Positions 38,901 to 47,277 of a stretch of 64,000 nucleotides of DNA are shown piece after piece. How positions within the stretch are numbered: position 1 is the stretch's first letter; each line of letters opens with the position of its first letter. The DNA is from Limosilactobacillus caccae. Its GTDB lineage: Bacteria; Bacillota; Bacilli; Lactobacillales; Lactobacillaceae. The DNA lies in assembly GCF_900156885.1 (NCBI RefSeq), contig NZ_FTOY01000004.1, forward strand, positions 1-64,000, in the 5' to 3' direction. The translations under genes and the position numbers were made by a program. Under the pieces are notes generated by a model. The model had not been told where the DNA came from, did not search any database, and saw only the letters and a program-made list of their open reading frames with translations.

Positions 38901-41900
38901 TGTTACCGTCGATGGCATCCTTAGCCTTCTTAGCAGCATCATCGATATCTTTCTTAGCTGTGTCCTTTGATGGTGAGGTTTCTGGAATAGTTACCTTATT
39001 GATGTTGTCCTTACCAGTGTTGGTTTCAGTAGTAACATTTTCTGGAGTATTGGCATCATCGATGTTCTTCTTAGCAGCGTCAGCGGCTTTCTTGGTTTCT
39101 TCCTTCTTAGCTGCCTTTTCTTCGTCAGTTAAGTTAGAAGCATCAATCGAATTATCCTTAGCCTTCTTGATGTCATCGATGGTTGATTTTGCAGCATCCT
39201 TGTTAAGGGTGTCTGCACCATTAGTTGCAGCGTCCTTAGCAGCATCAGTTGTTGTTGCATCTGCAACTTTCTTCTTAGCTGCTGCAGCATCATCGTCAAC
39301 CGTCTTCTTAGCTGCTGCCTTTTCTTCATCGGTTAAGGTTGGTAAATTATTGATGGCATCCTTAGCCTTCTTAGCGGCATCGTCGATATCATGCTTAGCA
39401 GTATTCTTCGCATTGTCAAGGACTTCATTAGGTGTGCTTACTGTCGCTTCTTTTGAAACATTTCCTGCAGTATCTGTTGCAGTAATCTTAATATCTTGGC
39501 CATTCAATGCTGATGCTGGAATGTCTACACTGAACTTACCATCTTCACCAACAGTGGCAGTCTTAGTTGTTCCATCTGGAAGGGTTACTGTTACAGTTGA
39601 ACCATTTTCAGCTGTACCAGTAATCTTCTTGTTATCTTCACTTAAGCTTGCCGTTGGTGTGTCTGGGGCTACTGTATCTTTAGTGGTTAATTCCTTAGCT
39701 TCTGATTCCTTATTGTTGTTAGGATTCTTTGCTACAACACTAATCGTGTCACCTGTTTGCTTGTCGGCCGGAATTGTGTAGTCAATATTTCCATCCTTAT
39801 CTGGCGTTACAGTATCGATGACGTTACCATCTTTATCCCTGACTTCAAGGGTTTCACCTGGCTTTACAGTACCTGTTACCTTATTGTCCTTTATAGTTAC
39901 ATTAGGTACTGCTGGTGTAGTTTCATCAGTGGTGGTTACTGTCGTTGGCAAAGATTCATTATTATTACCATCCGTGGCAGTTACTGAAAGTTGCCCACCA
40001 TCTAAGTTTGCTTCTGGAATAGTTACGCTGTAATTACCATTGTCATCTGCAGTGGTAGTGGCAACTACCTTACCATCTTTGTCCTTAACATTGATGGTTG
40101 CACCCTTTTCAGTCTTACCAGTGATTGACTTCTTATCATCACTTAAACTTACGGTTGGTGCATCTGGAGCTACCTTATCTGGAGTGGTTGTAGTTAAGGT
40201 CTTTGTATCTACATTATCTTTAGTTGCTTTAACAGTTACGTTACCACCAGTTAATTGATCTGCTGGGATTTGAACAGTGAATTCACCCTTATCATCTGCA
40301 GTAACTGTCTTAGTTATGCCATCTGGAAGAGTTACTGTTACTGTTGAACCCTTTGGTGCTGTACCAGTTGCTTTACCATCATTACCAATTGTAATTGTTG
40401 GTGTGGTTGATTTTGTAGCTGAAGTTTGTAAGCCTGTTTTGGCTTCATTAATTGCCTTAACTGCATTATCGATTTGCTCTTGGGTTGGGTTTGGTGTCTT
40501 AGTCTTGTCTAAAAGATCCTTACCAGCTTGAACTGCATTATCGTATGCAGTCTTAGCAGTTTGATCAGCATCTGTATATGGTGAGCTAGTCTTTACACCA
40601 TTTACAGTATCATCCTTGGTTGCTTCCTCAAGGTCGTGAGTTGATACGGTTGAAACATTATCGATGTTAGTCTTACCATTCTTAGCTGCTGTGACAACTT
40701 TGCCTTGATCAACAGCACCCTTGTCTGTCTTAGCATTGTCAACTGCAGTTTTAGCCTCAGCAGCTGCTGTCTTAGTTGCTTCTTTGGCTGCTATCTTTTC
40801 AGCATCAGTTAACTTAGATTTATCGATCTCAGCATCCTTTGCTGTTTTAGCTGCATCAATATCAGCCTTTGCTGTCTCCTTAAGATCATTGTTGATAGCA
40901 GTTACACCATCAGAAACAGCTTCATTAACATCAGTGACACTTGTTGCGGCATTTATCTTATCTACAGCTGTTTTGGCATCTTCATCAATTTTAGCCTTAG
41001 CTGAATCCTTTTCGTCTTTAGTTAAGGTTGGCAAATTATCAATTGCTTCCTTAGCTGCCGTAGCGGCATTTTTGATATCAGTATTAGCTGTATTCTTAGC
41101 ACTCGCAAGACTAATAGCATTACCGTTCAATCCAGATACTGCGTTTTCAAGATTTGTCTTAGCAGTATCAATTTCAGCTTGAGTAAGTGGATTATCATCA
41201 GTTACTGCTGTACCATCACCATGCTTGCCTGACTTGATATTGTTAGCTGCTGTTAACGCATTATCTACAGCCATCTTCTTGTCGTCATCAGCCTTATTGT
41301 AGTTGTCAGTATCCTTAGCTGTGTTGGCATTAGTGATTGCCTTTTCCAAAGCAGAAGTGTCATTTGGTTGACCTTTCAAGTTACTAATTGCAGTCTGAAT
41401 TGCCTCTACCGCAGCATTAACATCTTCCTGTTCAACTTGACCCTTCTTTGCTTTTTCTAGCACTTCTTTACCAGTAGTAATTGCATTATCATACGCAGCT
41501 TGATTCTCAGAATCATTGTAATAAGTAGGGTCTTGTTTTTTAGCTGATACAGCCTTGTCAGCAGTTAATTCTTCCAAAGTCTTAGTATTTAATGCTCGTA
41601 ATTCATCAACAGACTTAGTGGCTGAATTTTCAACGAAGTCCTTAGAAGCAGTTACCGTTACAGAAGTAGTTCCTGGTGTAGTAGACGTAATGTATTTGCT
41701 TAAATCAATTGAGAATGAACCACCTGTTGCGTCATTTTTAGCTACATATTTAACATCTTCGCCCTCCGGCTCACCGTCATTAATCTTAGTATAAACCTTG
41801 TAATTACCGCCTGTTGGTACGGAGACTACCTCATCACCCACTTTAACAGTTACATAAATTGGTGAGTTTGAATCACTTGCTGCAGATGAAGTCTTACCAG

Positions 41901-43749
41901 TCAGAACATTATTCTTATTTAAGTGAAGATCTGAAAGAGTAACGTCTTGGCCAGCTAAAGTAAATTCAATTTTCTTCTTATCATTGTTAAGAGCGTTATA
42001 AATATCATTTGTAGCTTGTGCTTCTTCTGAAGTAATAGCACTACTCGTTATCTTACCCGTGCTATCATACTTTACAGAAACTTTGCCTAGAGGTTTGTTA
42101 GTATTACCTTCACCAGGTTGTCCGCTCTTAACACGAGTAAAGTCAATCGTACCATTTTTCACAGCAAGAGAATTATCGTTTTTATTTTGTGATAAATCAA
42201 TTACAAAGCTTTCAGGTTGGTCGGAAGTAAATTTACCACTACCTAGCAATACACCTTGGATATTACCAGTACCGTCACCAGTAACCTTAAAGTTTGAGTG
42301 AGCATCAAGTTGGAAGTTACCGCTTGTTGAAATTAATGCACCGTTTGAATTACCAAGGTTTGATCCATCAACTTCAAAATTACCACCATTAGTAACTGTA
42401 ACAGTTGCACCTGTACCAATATGTACAGGTTGCGCATTTCCCGAATTAAGTTTACCGTTTTGCGTTACTTTCAGGTCACCATCAACGTTAACCTTTGATC
42501 CTGAATCAAGGTATAAACCACCAACATCGCCTTTGGTTGTGTCAGCCTTTACGTTAAGTTGACCACCCTTTTTGACGTTTACTGTTGAAGTTGATGCTAC
42601 AATTCCGTAATTATTACCGCCAGCACCTTCACCACCATTACCTTGTGGTACTAAACTGACAATTGCACCATCTTCAACATTAACAGTCGAAGATCCTGAC
42701 TTCATTTGGATAACATTACCGTTTTCAGTTGTTAATGTTGTAGTACCTGGCTTAAAGTTGACTGTGTTTTTACTTGAAGTCAGTTCAAGTATTTGTTGAC
42801 TGCCTTGGGGCTTTCCTGTTATTTCTTTACCAGCAGCATCCATGAAGGTATAGTTCGGTACAGTTTGAATATTGTTATTACCAGAGAAGTTAATAGTTGT
42901 GTCAACAGTATTGGACCATACTAACTGTGATCCAGTATAGTTAACATTATTAAAGTTATAGGTTTTGGCGTTTTTAAATAATCCCCAGTAAGTAGTGCCA
43001 TAAACGTCAAGATCACTCATTGATACTTCGTTGATATTTTTCATAATCCAATATGTACCAGAAAAGTCAACTTTATGTTTTGTACCATCTGCAGACTTGA
43101 TGGTAATATTTCGTGACTGATCACCACTTAAAGTAGATCCGCTACCCTTAGCATCCTTTAAAGTAAAGTCGCCGTTAACAATAATGGTAGTAGCTTTACC
43201 CTTTGTAATTGCATCGTAGAAGTCTTGCGCATTATCTACGGTAACCGTGCCGGCTTCATTATCCACAACTTTACTCTCAGCTAAAGTCTGTGGATCAACA
43301 GGACCGTTACCTAAAAGATCTGAAACACTAACATTTTCTGTCTCAGACTTCTTAGTTTCTTCACCAGCAGTTATTGAAGCAGAATTAGCTTTATCAGTTT
43401 CAGTACCAACAGGTGTTTCACTAGCTACTGAAGCTGACAAATTATTTGTTGCAATAGTTGCTTCTTCACTAGAAGGTTGAACAGCGGTGTCCTTAAGTAC
43501 ATGTTCATTACCTTCATTTACTGTTACTGTTGTTTTTGCATCAGTAACTTGGCCTTGAGAAACCTCGTTACCTTCACCTTGCGTCGCAGTATCCGCGTGG
43601 GCCACCATTTGGCCACCGCCGTAGACACTGAATGTGATCCCTAATAATACAGAAGCAACGCCGACGTTTAACTTCCGTAATGCAAAGCGTTGTTTTTCGT
43701 TCTTACGGTTCTTTTCTGAAATTAACTTATGGTTGTTCTTAGAAACCAT
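32941..43749 (-). CDS. giant YSIRK/LPXTG cell-wall-anchored repeat protein
   Basis: A 3602-residue adhesin-like surface protein, one sixth of the window. A YSIRK-type signal (FALRKLNVGVASVLLGITF, about 28-46) leads to a Ser/Thr/Glu-rich stretch to about 160. Residues 165-540 read as a right-handed beta-helix of the pectate-lyase-like adhesin type. Three FIVAR-like modules (about 720-795, 796-877, 1036-1110), two DUF1542-like modules (about 880-1035) and four Ig-like domains (about 1113-1441) follow. Then come 27 more DUF1542-like helical modules of about 76 residues (1443-3493), each marked by xLTxxEK. LPQTG (33043-33057), a helix and KKKKND end it. GGGGGA lies 7 bases before the ATG at 43749; the longer frame lacks a site. 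No frameshift was seen. Ligand unknown; the rod would extend the head far from the wall. Confidence 0.92.
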   Translation of the reverse strand: MVSKNNHKLISEKNRKNEKQRFALRKLNVGVASVLLGITFSVYGGGQMVAHADTATQGEGNEVSQGQVTDAKTTVTVNEGNEHVLKDTAVQPSSEEATIATNNLSASVASETPVGTETDKANSASITAGEETKKSETENVSVSDLLGNGPVDPQTLAESKVVDNEAGTVTVDNAQDFYDAITKGKATTIIVNGDFTLKDAKGSGSTLSGDQSRNITIKSADGTKHKVDFSGTYWIMKNINEVSMSDLDVYGTTYWGLFKNAKTYNFNNVNYTGSQLVWSNTVDTTINFSGNNNIQTVPNYTFMDAAGKEITGKPQGSQQILELTSSKNTVNFKPGTTTLTTENGNVIQMKSGSSTVNVEDGAIVSLVPQGNGGEGAGGNNYGIVASTSTVNVKKGGQLNVKADTTKGDVGGLYLDSGSKVNVDGDLKVTQNGKLNSGNAQPVHIGTGATVTVTNGGNFEVDGSNLGNSNGALISTSGNFQLDAHSNFKVTGDGTGNIQGVLLGSGKFTSDQPESFVIDLSQNKNDNSLAVKNGTIDFTRVKSGQPGEGNTNKPLGKVSVKYDSTGKITSSAITSEEAQATNDIYNALNNDKKKIEFTLAGQDVTLSDLHLNKNNVLTGKTSSAASDSNSPIYVTVKVGDEVVSVPTGGNYKVYTKINDGEPEGEDVKYVAKNDATGGSFSIDLSKYITSTTPGTTSVTVTASKDFVENSATKSVDELRALNTKTLEELTADKAVSAKKQDPTYYNDSENQAAYDNAITTGKEVLEKAKKGQVEQEDVNAAVEAIQTAISNLKGQPNDTSALEKAITNANTAKDTDNYNKADDDKKMAVDNALTAANNIKSGKHGDGTAVTDDNPLTQAEIDTAKTNLENAVSGLNGNAISLASAKNTANTDIKNAATAAKEAIDNLPTLTKDEKDSAKAKIDEDAKTAVDKINAATSVTDVNEAVSDGVTAINNDLKETAKADIDAAKTAKDAEIDKSKLTDAEKIAAKEATKTAAAEAKTAVDNAKTDKGAVDQGKVVTAAKNGKTNIDNVSTVSTHDLEEATKDDTVNGVKTSSPYTDADQTAKTAYDNAVQAGKDLLDKTKTPNPTQEQIDNAVKAINEAKTGLQTSATKSTTPTITIGNDGKATGTAPKGSTVTVTLPDGITKTVTADDKGEFTVQIPADQLTGGNVTVKATKDNVDTKTLTTTTPDKVAPDAPTVSLSDDKKSITGKTEKGATINVKDKDGKVVATTTADDNGNYSVTIPEANLDGGQLSVTATDGNNNESLPTTVTTTDETTPAVPNVTIKDNKVTGTVKPGETLEVRDKDGNVIDTVTPDKDGNIDYTIPADKQTGDTISVVAKNPNNNKESEAKELTTKDTVAPDTPTASLSEDNKKITGTAENGSTVTVTLPDGTTKTATVGEDGKFSVDIPASALNGQDIKITATDTAGNVSKEATVSTPNEVLDNAKNTAKHDIDDAAKKAKDAINNLPTLTDEEKAAAKKTVDDDAAAAKKKVADATTTDAAKDAATNGADTLNKDAAKSTIDDIKKAKDNSIDASNLTDEEKAAKKEETKKAADAAKKNIDDANTPENVTTETNTGKDNINKVTIPETSPSKDTAKKDIDDAAKKAKDAIDGNKDLTDEEKKTAKDDVDKHAKAAKDDIDSAKTKDDLDKAINAGKDDLDKDVAKAAIDDAANKAKADIDKNKNLTDEEKQAAKDNVDKHASDAKDAIDSAKAKDDVDKATNDGKTNFDKDTAKAVIDDTKKAKDKLIDASNLTDEEKTAKKNDTKAEADKAKKAIDGAKTSDDVTKQTTTGKDNINNVTIPETSPAKKAAKDDIDKAADEAKKAIDNNKNLTQPEKDAAKKSVDDHATAAKNAIDGAKDNDAVDKATNDGKTNFNKDTAKAAIDDTKKTKDNSIDASNLTDEEKVAKKEETKKAADDAKKAIDGADKPEDITKATNTGKDNINNVTIPETSPAKDVAKDDIDKAADEAKKAIDGNENLTKDEKDAAKKAVDDHAKAAKDNIDKAGNKEDLDKATNAGKDNLDKDTAKAAIDDAAAKKKSDIDNAPNLTNEDKDKLKQEVSDKATAAKKNIDDAKTSSDTNTAKNNGVNDINSTEIPTGSKVKDDAIKAINDELAKKTAEINKSDLTDEEKNKLVGDATKAANDAKENINKATTNGDVEKQKNTGIENIDKVTVPETSPVKEEAKKDIDDAAKQKTDDINKNPNLTAEEKKDLTDKVKKEADDAKKKVEEATSDEDVKKASEDGSKTIDDVEVPSTSPVKDAAKKDIDDAAKKAKDDIDSNKHLTDDEKQAAKDQVDKKAEEAKQKIDESKKNDDVATAKDNGTTDINKETAKAAIDDAAAKKNSDIDNAPNLTQDDKDKLKQEVSDKAEKAKKNVDDSQSISDIDTAKTTGVNDINGTEIPTGSKAKDDAIKAIDTELAKKTAEINKSDLTNDEKTKLVDDATKAANDAKDNIKKATTNDGVETAKNTGINNIDNVKVPTTSPAKDDAIKAIDDAAKQKTDDINSNPNLTPAEKGELIDQVKEEADAAKGKINDADNDAAVKQATEDGVKAIDDIKVPEKSQTKEEAKDAIDKTADDAKKAIDSNENLTDDEKQAAKDNVDKQADEAKKNIDNAKTADDVKTANDNGATDINKEVAKAAVQDALNKKNKEIAASGLTADEKKVKSDLAQQFADDAFAAIDNAGDTPAANKESAKGVSEIAGIEVPISSPAKDAANKAIDDALKTKTDEINNAGNLSDKQKQDLLDQAKEKADKAHEAIDNAGTDADVNNATTAGVNDIAGVEVPTLDDAKAQAKDMIDKTRDQKQAEIDNAANLTADEKDALKKQADDAAEKAKGNIDNAATNDDVLTAENDGVKAIEDITVPSLDQARKDANKVIDQVLAEKTAEIDAADNLTADEKDALKKQAGDQATKAHDNINKAATNDAVKDAETTGVKDILGVTVPNLNDQQQNAINALDAALKDKTSEIDGAASLSADEKDALKKQANDEYTKAVAEVKNATTNDAVNAARDAGVQAILDVKVPGLDEAKDNATGAINQVRDAKKNAIDNAKHLTADEKDALKKQVDEIADNAIKNIEAATTNDEAKQARDNGIEDIINVTVPSLDQVKNNAKQAVADALKSKTDEINAAANLSDSAKQALVDKAKSAADEANKQIDAATTNDEAKAAAKDGVDTILGITVPGLDETKRDALADVDAALKDKLSEIDGASHLIADEKAALSKQATDFADAAKSNIKKATTNELVTAAKDEGITNIKSVQVPSVQVAKDAAVKAIDEALAKKVAEVNAASYLAADDKAALIKEATDAANKAKEAIAGATNDAAVVAAKDSGLAAIEAVEVPSLDGVRAAAIEAIEQELQAKISEINATDLSDEAKAALIKEATDAADKAKAAVNVASSADAINAAEEDGVTTIKEVNAALQAAKEAANKAIDAALNAKKDEISAASHLTAAEQAALAYKATTAAKEAKDAINAAATVEAVATAKDSGLTAIAAVKVPAEVPATDEDNAANNGSDEATIDGNTTEETTNEGKQEATNNAGESQATQKVETPTANASAPATKQQAQLPQTGNDATNRLGVVGLATAGLAGILGALILGKKKKND
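33270..39420 (-). repeat. 27-module DUF1542-like tandem array
   Basis: About 228-base repeat units inside the giant gene, each encoding one ~76-residue helical module with LTxxEK near its middle. N-proximal modules alternate between an ASNLTDEEK type and an NKNLTDEEK type. Modules 9-12 and 13-16 repeat as a block. C-proximal modules 18-27 are Ala-rich with VPxLD-like joints. Diverged copies suggest an old expansion with later block duplications. Confidence 0.85.
39425..40410 (-). repeat. four tandem Ig-like domain repeats
   Basis: Four units of about 82 residues in the giant protein, with the pattern GxxKGSTVTVTLPDG...DDKGEFTVQIPA...VTATD. This is typical of bacterial Ig-like (Big_6-type) stalk domains. 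They separate two DUF1542-like modules from the main array of 27. Confidence 0.8.
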
Positions 43750-44072
43750 GTAAAAATCCCCCGAATCTATTATTAAACTTTCTAGTGACAAAAAAAGTTG
43801 CTATCCATCCACCTATACAACATCAAATTAGGTTCTGTTAATTATCATCGGATTAGTTAACAGGATGAGCTTAATAAAATCCATATAGCTGATGAAAGCA
43901 ACCATCTATCTTAATAAAAACTTGTTCGCAAAGATCCTCCCCGATAACGAATACTGAGAATTTTTGCTCACAAGTAACTACACGATAAGTTTAACTGATA
44001 AACCAGTTTACCGCAACAAAAAGACTTCCAATGCGACAAACGTCTTAAATTAGTTCACCTAAACAAAATAAT
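43750..44072. other. upstream region of the giant surface protein gene
   Basis: About 320 AT-rich bases without a protein gene. The ribosome site GGGGGA is at its left end. An imperfect palindrome based on GTTAAC/GTTAAT lies at 43837-43861. I could not pick a convincing sigma-A promoter. Confidence 0.5.
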
Positions 44073-44108
44073 AGAGCCACTCACCATTAATCATCAGTGA
44101 GTGGCTCT
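44073..44108 (-). terminator. terminator of cshA
   Basis: AGAGCCACTCAC and GTGAGTGGCTCT are perfect 12-base arms around a 12-base loop. A T-rich run follows on both strands. Confidence 0.85.
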
Positions 44109-44116
44109 TTTTTTAA

Positions 44117-45607
44117 TTAATCTTCTTTACGGTGACGAATATTGAATGAATGGCGGCTGGAGTGGCTCTTGCCGTGGTTATCATTCCGGTGACCGCCGTG
44201 GCGACGCCGGTAATTATTGCGGCGGTAGTGGTTACCACCGTGATAATTATTTCGCCCACCGTTCCGGTTATTGCGCTTGTTGCGCCGTGGAAGTGGCCGT
44301 TCTGGCGTAATCTTAACCGGCACTTCACTCGCTGCTTCCTTCGTCATGTTATTCAACAAGGCCGCAACAAGATCAGTCGCATTGTGGGTCTCCAGCAACT
44401 TCTCCGCTGCATCCCGGTACCGGTCCGTGGAGTCCTGGGCAACCAACTCGTCAATATCATTAAAGGCCGCCGCTACCTGTCCCTTGAAGGCTTCTTCAGC
44501 TGTTGGCGGCTTCAATGGCAGCATCCGCACCCGGGTCAACTTCTCGATTTCGTGTAAGTAGTCCATCTCATTAGGTGTCACGAAGGTCAAGGAAACCCCG
44601 TGGTGCCCGGCGCGTCCTGTCCGGCCAATCCGGTGAACGTAGCTATCCGGGTCAGATGGAATATCGTAGTTGTAGACGTGGGTAACACCTGAAATATCAA
44701 GTCCCCGGGCGGCGACATCGGTGGCAACTAAGATATCAAGTTCGTTGTTCTTAAACTTCCACATGATCTTTGACCGCTTATCCTGGGTCAAATCACCATG
44801 GATTCCCGCTGCGTTGTATCCACGGGCAATCAAGCCCCGGGATAACTCGTCAACCCGCCGCTTCGTCCGACCAAAGACAATCGTCAAGTCCGGATCCTGC
44901 ACGTCAATCAGGCGCGTCATAATGTCGAACTTCTCGTAGTCCCGTGCCCGGACATAGTATTGGTCAACTAAGTCGGTCGTCAATTCCTTGGCCTTAATCC
45001 GGACTGTCTGCGGGTCAGTCATGAACTGGACCCCAATCCGCTTGATCTCTGGTGGCATCGTCGCGGAGAAGAGCAGGGTCTGCCGTTCCGCTGGCGTCTC
45101 CTTGATAATTGCTTCGATATCATCGAGGAAACCCATGTTCAGCATTTCATCAGCTTCATCGAGAACCAGGGTCTTGATGTGGTCGAGCTTCACCGTGTGG
45201 CGGTTGATGTGGTCACGCAGCCGACCGGGAGTCCCCACCAAAATCTGTGGGTGTTGCTTCAAACTCTTAATCTGCCGGCGAATGTCAGCACCACCGTAGA
45301 CTACTTGCACCCGCACATGCTTGTCCCGACCGAGCCGGTAAAGCTCTTCCTGGGTCTGGATTGCTAATTCCCGGGTTGGTGAAATGATAATCGCTTGGAT
45401 ATTAGGATTATCCGTGTCAACATTTTCGATAATCGGCAAGCCGAACGCCGCCGTCTTCCCTGTCCCGGTCTGGGCTTGCCCGATGACGTCCTTGCCCTCA
45501 AGCACCATCGGGATTGTCTGTTCTTGGATCGGTGTCGCTTCTTCGTAACCGCTCCGCTTAATTGCTTTTAACAGGCTCTTTGATAAGCCTAATTCACTAA
45601 ACTTCAA
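44117..45607 (-). CDS. cshA: DEAD-box RNA helicase CshA
   Basis: A 496-residue ATP-dependent RNA helicase for mRNA decay, ribosome assembly and cold adaptation. The motifs run in order: Q-motif (GYEEATPIQEQTIP), AQTGTGKTAA, PTRELAIQ, TPGRL, DEAD, SAT, ARGLDI and HRIGRTGR. The last 65 residues are low complexity, rich in Arg, Asn, His and Gly. I choose the TTG at 45607, which gives LKFSELGLS and has AGGAGG 7 bases upstream; the longer frame from 45670 starts in the leader. It is downstream of murF, a common lactobacillar order. Confidence 0.95.
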   Translation of the reverse strand: MKFSELGLSKSLLKAIKRSGYEEATPIQEQTIPMVLEGKDVIGQAQTGTGKTAAFGLPIIENVDTDNPNIQAIIISPTRELAIQTQEELYRLGRDKHVRVQVVYGGADIRRQIKSLKQHPQILVGTPGRLRDHINRHTVKLDHIKTLVLDEADEMLNMGFLDDIEAIIKETPAERQTLLFSATMPPEIKRIGVQFMTDPQTVRIKAKELTTDLVDQYYVRARDYEKFDIMTRLIDVQDPDLTIVFGRTKRRVDELSRGLIARGYNAAGIHGDLTQDKRSKIMWKFKNNELDILVATDVAARGLDISGVTHVYNYDIPSDPDSYVHRIGRTGRAGHHGVSLTFVTPNEMDYLHEIEKLTRVRMLPLKPPTAEEAFKGQVAAAFNDIDELVAQDSTDRYRDAAEKLLETHNATDLVAALLNNMTKEAASEVPVKITPERPLPRRNKRNNRNGGRNNYHGGNHYRRNNYRRRHGGHRNDNHGKSHSSRHSFNIRHRKED

Positions 45608-45631
45608 AAATTTTCCTCCTATAAAAATACC

Positions 45632-45664
45632 AGGGAGGAAGACGGAAGTCGCCAGTGACTCCCT
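45632..45664 (-). terminator. hairpin in the murF-cshA gap
   Basis: AGGGAG (45659-45664 region) and CTCCCT pair around a long loop and are followed by GGTATTTTTA just before the cshA ribosome site. It may be a weak terminator after murF or part of a cshA leader structure. Confidence 0.35.
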
Positions 45665-45694
45665 TCTCACTCGACTGGTAGTCCATTACTATTT

Positions 45695-47077
45695 CTAATC
45701 TTCAGCCTTTAAGGCGGCGAGCACCTGCTCAAGGTGGATCCCGTGACTAGCCTTTAATAAAAGCAAGTCATCGGCCGTCAGCACCGCGTCAAGGTCTGCC
45801 GTCAGCTGAGCAAGCTGGTCAGTACCATAATGGTGGATGGCTTCTTGCGGATACCCTTCCTGGATCAGCTTATCCTGCAGGTACTTCATCTGGTCACCGA
45901 CCAGGTAGACTGCATTAATCGTCGCTGGATCAATCTCCGTCGCCAGACTGGCATGTAAGCGGGGCGCTGCATCCCCTAATTCAAGCATATCGCCCAAAAC
46001 AACAATCCGCTTACCGTCCGTCGGGGTTGCCGCCACCGTCTTTAACACTTCTTTGGCCGCTGTCGGGTTTGAATTGTAAACATCACTGAGGATCTGTTCA
46101 CCCTTCTTACCAGCAACCCATTCGGCCCGGTTTTCCGTCAACTCGACATTCGCTAATGCTTGTTTCATGTGTAACGGCGTGATGTGCAAAAGCTTACCGA
46201 CACCCATGGCGGCTAAGGCATTGTTCACGTTGTACTCCCCAACCATCGGAATCGTAAACTTTACGTCTGGCCATTCGTTGACCGTAAAGCCAATCTTCCG
46301 GGGGGCATCGTTAACACTCGTGGCGTAGATGTCGTTGCTCAACTGCCGACCAAAGCGTAATTGTTCTTGCGGAAGGTCCGTGACCCGTTCTTCTAGCAAC
46401 GGCTCATCACCATCAAAGACTAGTGTCCCGTCTTCTTTTAAGCCGTGGGTGATCTCCATCTTGGCGTCGGCGATCTTGTCCCGGCTGCCAAAGAACTCAA
46501 TGTGGGCTTCCCCAATCATTGTAATCACCGCAATATCTGGATTTACCAGCTTGCTCAAGAAGTCCAGCTGGCCGAACCGATCCATCCCCATCTCAACGAC
46601 AACGACTTCCGTATTGGCCTCCATGTTTAAGAGGGTAACCGGAACCCCAATCTCGTTGTTGAAGTTGGCATAAGTCTTCGTTACGTTGAACTGCGTACTT
46701 AAAATGGACGCAATCATGTCCTTCGTCGTCGTCTTACCATTACTACCAGTAACGGCAACTACGATCGGGTTGATCTTATGTAGGTAATATTTTCCGAGCT
46801 GTTGAAGTGCCTTTAGCGGGTCGTTGACCACTAATAACGGGTGGGTGTGGTCAGTGATATCGTGGTCACTGGCCCACAGGCTAGCGGCCGCCCCGTTGGT
46901 AAAAGCACTTGGCACATACTGGTGACCATCTTGTGCTCCCTGAAGGGGGATGAATAAGCACCCTTCAGCTAGGTGGCGACTGTCGAATGACACACTCGTC
47001 ACTTCAACATCTGCCCATTGTTCAATGTCATTTTGCGCGTTGATTGCCTTCGCAATTTCCGCTAATTTCATTTTCAT
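45695..47077 (-). CDS. murF: UDP-MurNAc-tripeptide--D-alanyl-D-alanine ligase
   Basis: A 460-residue Mur ligase that adds D-Ala-D-Ala to the peptidoglycan precursor. The N-terminal domain has SFDSRHLAEGCLFIPLQG. The ATP loop is VAVTGSNGKTTTKD (about 109-122). The central NFNNEIGVPVTLL and VEMGMDRFGQ blocks and the C-terminal DVYNSNPTAAKEVL are typical. AAGAGGT lies about 9 bases before the ATG at 47077; an internal ATG at 47071 is possible. Confidence 0.96.
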   Translation of the reverse strand: MKMKLAEIAKAINAQNDIEQWADVEVTSVSFDSRHLAEGCLFIPLQGAQDGHQYVPSAFTNGAAASLWASDHDITDHTHPLLVVNDPLKALQQLGKYYLHKINPIVVAVTGSNGKTTTKDMIASILSTQFNVTKTYANFNNEIGVPVTLLNMEANTEVVVVEMGMDRFGQLDFLSKLVNPDIAVITMIGEAHIEFFGSRDKIADAKMEITHGLKEDGTLVFDGDEPLLEERVTDLPQEQLRFGRQLSNDIYATSVNDAPRKIGFTVNEWPDVKFTIPMVGEYNVNNALAAMGVGKLLHITPLHMKQALANVELTENRAEWVAGKKGEQILSDVYNSNPTAAKEVLKTVAATPTDGKRIVVLGDMLELGDAAPRLHASLATEIDPATINAVYLVGDQMKYLQDKLIQEGYPQEAIHHYGTDQLAQLTADLDAVLTADDLLLLKASHGIHLEQVLAALKAED

Positions 47078-47227
47078 GGAAAAGATACCTCTTCTTTTGA
47101 TACTTTGGTCTAGCTTATTAATTATATCACCGTTAGCAGCCTAAGGCGATTAATATACCGAAACAAGCAACCGGAAAATCCAGTTCAAGAAGTCTGGCAG
47201 CAATTATCCACAGTGTTTTGCCCAGCA

Positions 47228-47256
47228 AAAAAGCCGGCGAAATTTCCCGGCTTTTT
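47228..47256. terminator. terminator downstream of htpX
   Basis: AAAAAGCCGG and CCGGCTTTTT are perfect arms around a 9-base loop, with tracts usable in both directions. It lies between htpX and murF. Confidence 0.8.
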
Positions 47257-47277
47257 ATATCGTTCAATTTTGTGGGC

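Noticed and set aside
33270-39420. Tandem repeats considered as a CRISPR or satellite
   Set aside because: The unit is about 228 bases, a multiple of three, and stays in frame in the surface protein; no short repeat-spacer pattern.
38252-39781. 509-codon plus-strand frame, and others at 36638-37762 and 35057-35818, opposite the giant gene
   Set aside because: They are shadows of the Lys/Asp/Ala-rich repeat coding strand. Their products are Ser/Leu/Ala low-complexity with no ribosome site or family match.
29486-43749. Surface-protein region as a mobile or phage-borne island
   Set aside because: No integrase, transposase, direct-repeat ends or tRNA target seen; flanks are ordinary core genes.
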